Assembly: GCA_964558455.1 (NCBI GenBank)
Contig: CAZLEE010000094.1
Coordinates: forward strand, 1-16,388
Source of the DNA: DASRLE01 sp964558455
Lineage (GTDB): Bacteria; Verrucomicrobiota; Verrucomicrobiia; Limisphaerales; Palsa-1400
Length of the DNA: 16,388 nucleotides
Direction: 5' to 3'
This document shows, piece by piece, positions 15,301 to 16,388 of the stretch. Position 1 is the first letter of the stretch. Each line of letters begins with the position of its first letter. The translations under genes and the position numbers were made by a program. The notes under the pieces were generated by a model that ran no database searches, was not told the origin of the DNA, and saw only the letters and a list, made by a program, of their open reading frames with translations.

Positions 15301-16388
15301 CTCGGCTGGAATCCAGACGCTTCCGAGTCTCGCATCAATCTCTGACGCAGGCAGGTCGGCAGGCTGGATCTGTTTGAGTGCTTCAACGTTAGGCCGGAAT
15401 TGTTTGTCGGCCAGGGCAGCGGCTTCCGCAACGGCGAGTTTGGCGCGCACATTTCCAGACAGATAATCGTCCTCGGTTTCCCACATATCAGTTTGGGGAT
15501 TGAGAAAAATGGCCCCCTTCAGGTCGGGAAGGAACTCCGAGGGCTTGCGATGAAGCAGTTGTGAGAGCAGGGGCAGGTCCACGCGTCCGCGTTCAGCGAG
15601 ACTGAGCAGGAGGGCGTCCTGGGCGGTGTCAATTTGAGGCAGTGCGCGGGCCGGAAGGATGGTGCGTTCCCGAAAAATGGCGGCTTTGGTGGAGCGGCGC
15701 GTGTCGGGTTCGTAATGCTCCAGTGACAGCAAAAGTGGCAGGTCGGGATCGCCCCGAAACGCAATGGTGTTGGCCCGCTCTGAAAGCAGACCATGCGTGG
15801 CGACAAACCGGTCGTAGGTTCGGTTGAGTTGCTCGCGCGTGGCTTGAATCTGGTCTTCACCGGCGTCTTCAACCTGCGCGCGCAGACAACGCCGGACGGC
15901 ATCCCTGAGACGGATCATGCCGCGAATGCGCTGGGCGCGTACGGGTGAGAGGTCATCCAGGATATGGACTTGGTCACCTTCGCGGATGCCGATGCGTTCG
16001 TTCACCAACGTGTAGGCGTTGGGTTTTACGGTTTCCGGGGCGGGGAAAGTATGAGCCTGCGATGGATGGGGGGTGGGGGCGTTCTGCGGGCGGAAGACGT
16101 TGGAGGGAATCCGGGCAACGGCCTGGGCGAGCCTTTCTTCAAGCGGGACACCATTGCCCGCCAGCGTCGGTTCGGCGCGCGAATACATCCTGCCCTCAAG
16201 GCGCATCTCGCCGAGCATCATCTCCGGGTGGGCGGCGTAGTATTCGTTCACGGGGATGCTGTCGCCTTCCGAGTTGGTGATCTCCGCCACGTTTTTCCAA
16301 GCCGTGTCGGAAGGCAACTCGCCGGGCAGGCGCTTGCGGAGCATGACGATGTCGGTGGTCACCTCTGTATTGGCGTTCTTCTTGAAGG
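12376..16388 (-). CDS. Giant SF2 helicase, C-terminal part (5' end outside window)
   Basis: This is the C-terminal 1328 or more residues of a larger protein; the frame is open to the window edge (FKKNANTE before the in-frame GTG at 16362). Counting from that GTG: Walker A GAGKT 521-525, DEAH 681-684, ATGTP 731-735, and motif VI QREGRILRQGN about 1012-1022. Helicase C motif Ia-like segments follow LVFCDF (917-922). A long coiled-coil-rich tail runs 1090-1300. The edge phrase NANTEVTTDIVMLRKR is what normally follows an N6-adenine methylase domain in plasmid and phage methylase-helicase fusions (P1 DarB and strawberry-notch-like proteins). A methylase to the right is therefore expected, but not seen. 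Likely role: DNA remodelling or protection of the element in the new host. Confidence 0.92.
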   Translation of the reverse strand, partial: FKKNANTEVTTDIVMLRKRLPGELPSDTAWKNVAEITNSEGDSIPVNEYYAAHPEMMLGEMRLEGRMYSRAEPTLAGNGVPLEERLAQAVARIPSNVFRPQNAPTPHPSQAHTFPAPETVKPNAYTLVNERIGIREGDQVHILDDLSPVRAQRIRGMIRLRDAVRRCLRAQVEDAGEDQIQATREQLNRTYDRFVATHGLLSERANTIAFRGDPDLPLLLSLEHYEPDTRRSTKAAIFRERTILPARALPQIDTAQDALLLSLAERGRVDLPLLSQLLHRKPSEFLPDLKGAIFLNPQTDMWETEDDYLSGNVRAKLAVAEAAALADKQFRPNVEALKQIQPADLPASEIDARLGSVWIPAEDISRFAGELLGEQGISVNHAPQLGLWTVQGGYGVRFSVANTTEWGTDRRSALELLDDALNLRTPTVYDHDPDTDRDVINAPATEAARDKQEKIKERFKEWVWQDDERRERLARKYNDEFNNVRLRSFNGDHLRLAGASSAITLHPHQRAAAWRILQTPNCLLAHVVGAGKTYTMVAAAMELKRLGLARKPLFAVPNHMLGQFSSELLTLYPGANILVATKDDFEKDKRKTLTSRIATGNWDAVIMTHSGFEKIPVSRAAQEEFIKGELRELSLAIEQQSQEHNSRIVKMLERAKKRLEGKLKELSAVEHKDDGLTFEELGVDRLFVDEAHYFKNLFYVSKMTRIAGLPQTASQRAFDMFLKVLHVQRQNAGAGVVFATGTPIANSVAEMFTMQRYLQMSALKALKLDHFDSWAATFGEPVSAMELAPDGSGYRLNTRFARFINVPELMQQFRQVADIQTQEMLRLPVPELRGGKPAVVSAPCSPELAKIVESLVERAEALKTGHVDPREDNMLLVTTDGRKAALDLRLHNPSLPDHPDSKVNQALAQIERIWRDTAQNHSTQLVFCDFSIPTGGHGFSVYEDMRDKLIARGIPPSEIQFIQDHDSDAAKLQLFRDVRAGKVRILFGSTQKMGTGANVQERLIALHHLDAPWRPADVEQREGRILRQGNTNPEVQVFRYVTEQSFDAYMWQTLETKARFIGQVMTGQSDLRRIEDIDGTALTYAEVKAIASGNPLVIEKAQVDAELARLGRLRSEHEETRFKLRSRIRHLTDEVPVLERRRQAAQHDITIRQDTSGENFLATIDGQHIRDRGIAGELLLRHAERVRGSHVGRPVGTIAGFRLLISDNLFRGPEIVIEGTGTYTAKVTDTALGTIRSVEHTIQHLDEFAASLTQNILDTRKRLADTQAQVGAPFEYAERLALLERRQQEIEDQLDLTKDQAPGALDGKPNETSQGEEPAVEPPDQLHDFCLPYSLE

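Overview
The window looks like DNA from a Verrucomicrobia-type bacterium, at or inside an integrated plasmid or another replicating mobile element. Three things suggest the lineage. First, there is a secreted protein with carbohydrate-binding, Ig-like and 'ACTNLSNGPW...RFYR' C-terminal modules. Second, there are two copies of a small TPR protein ending in D/HPDLKPMWD. Third, DUF6573 and DUF6166 proteins sit beside a RadC-like JAB protein. No rRNA, tRNA or CRISPR array was seen. The lineage call rests on remembered family style, not on a search.

Left part (1-3764): a TIR-domain gene with a winged-helix-like C-terminal half (794-1771, +) is flanked by two paralogous TPR genes (125-643 and 2876-3373, both -). 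The right-hand TPR gene lies in a minus-strand run XRE regulator -> TPR -> 162-aa unknown protein (3764 to 2362). The 590-bp convergent gap (1772-2361) holds a row of four inverted repeats. One of them has the form of a minus-strand terminator.

Middle (3765-6034): an 18-bp palindrome overlaps a TTGACA hexamer in the divergent gap between the XRE gene and a large secreted protein. That protein has a signal peptide, two CBM6-like domains about three quarters identical, an Ig-like domain and a C-terminal module.

Right part (6035-16388): this has the layout of a plasmid backbone. Eight small minus-strand genes (6035-9196) include DUF6166, DUF6573 and a RadC-like JAB/JAMM protein. The genes from 9196 to 7206 are tightly packed, with Shine-Dalgarno sequences overlapping upstream stops, and the run ends at a GC-rich hairpin. 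A 990-bp gene-poor region follows, with five direct repeats about 31 bp apart whose core resembles a DnaA box. A divergent gene encodes a tandem winged-helix Rep-type initiator. A 190-aa unknown protein comes next. Last is the 3' 1328+ codons of a very large SF2 helicase, probably the C-terminal half of a methylase-helicase fusion, which runs off the right edge.

Working model (inference): Rep acts at the repeats to start replication and repress its own promoter. The minus-strand genes and the giant helicase are element maintenance or anti-restriction functions. The TIR gene is a candidate defence effector in the adjoining accessory region.
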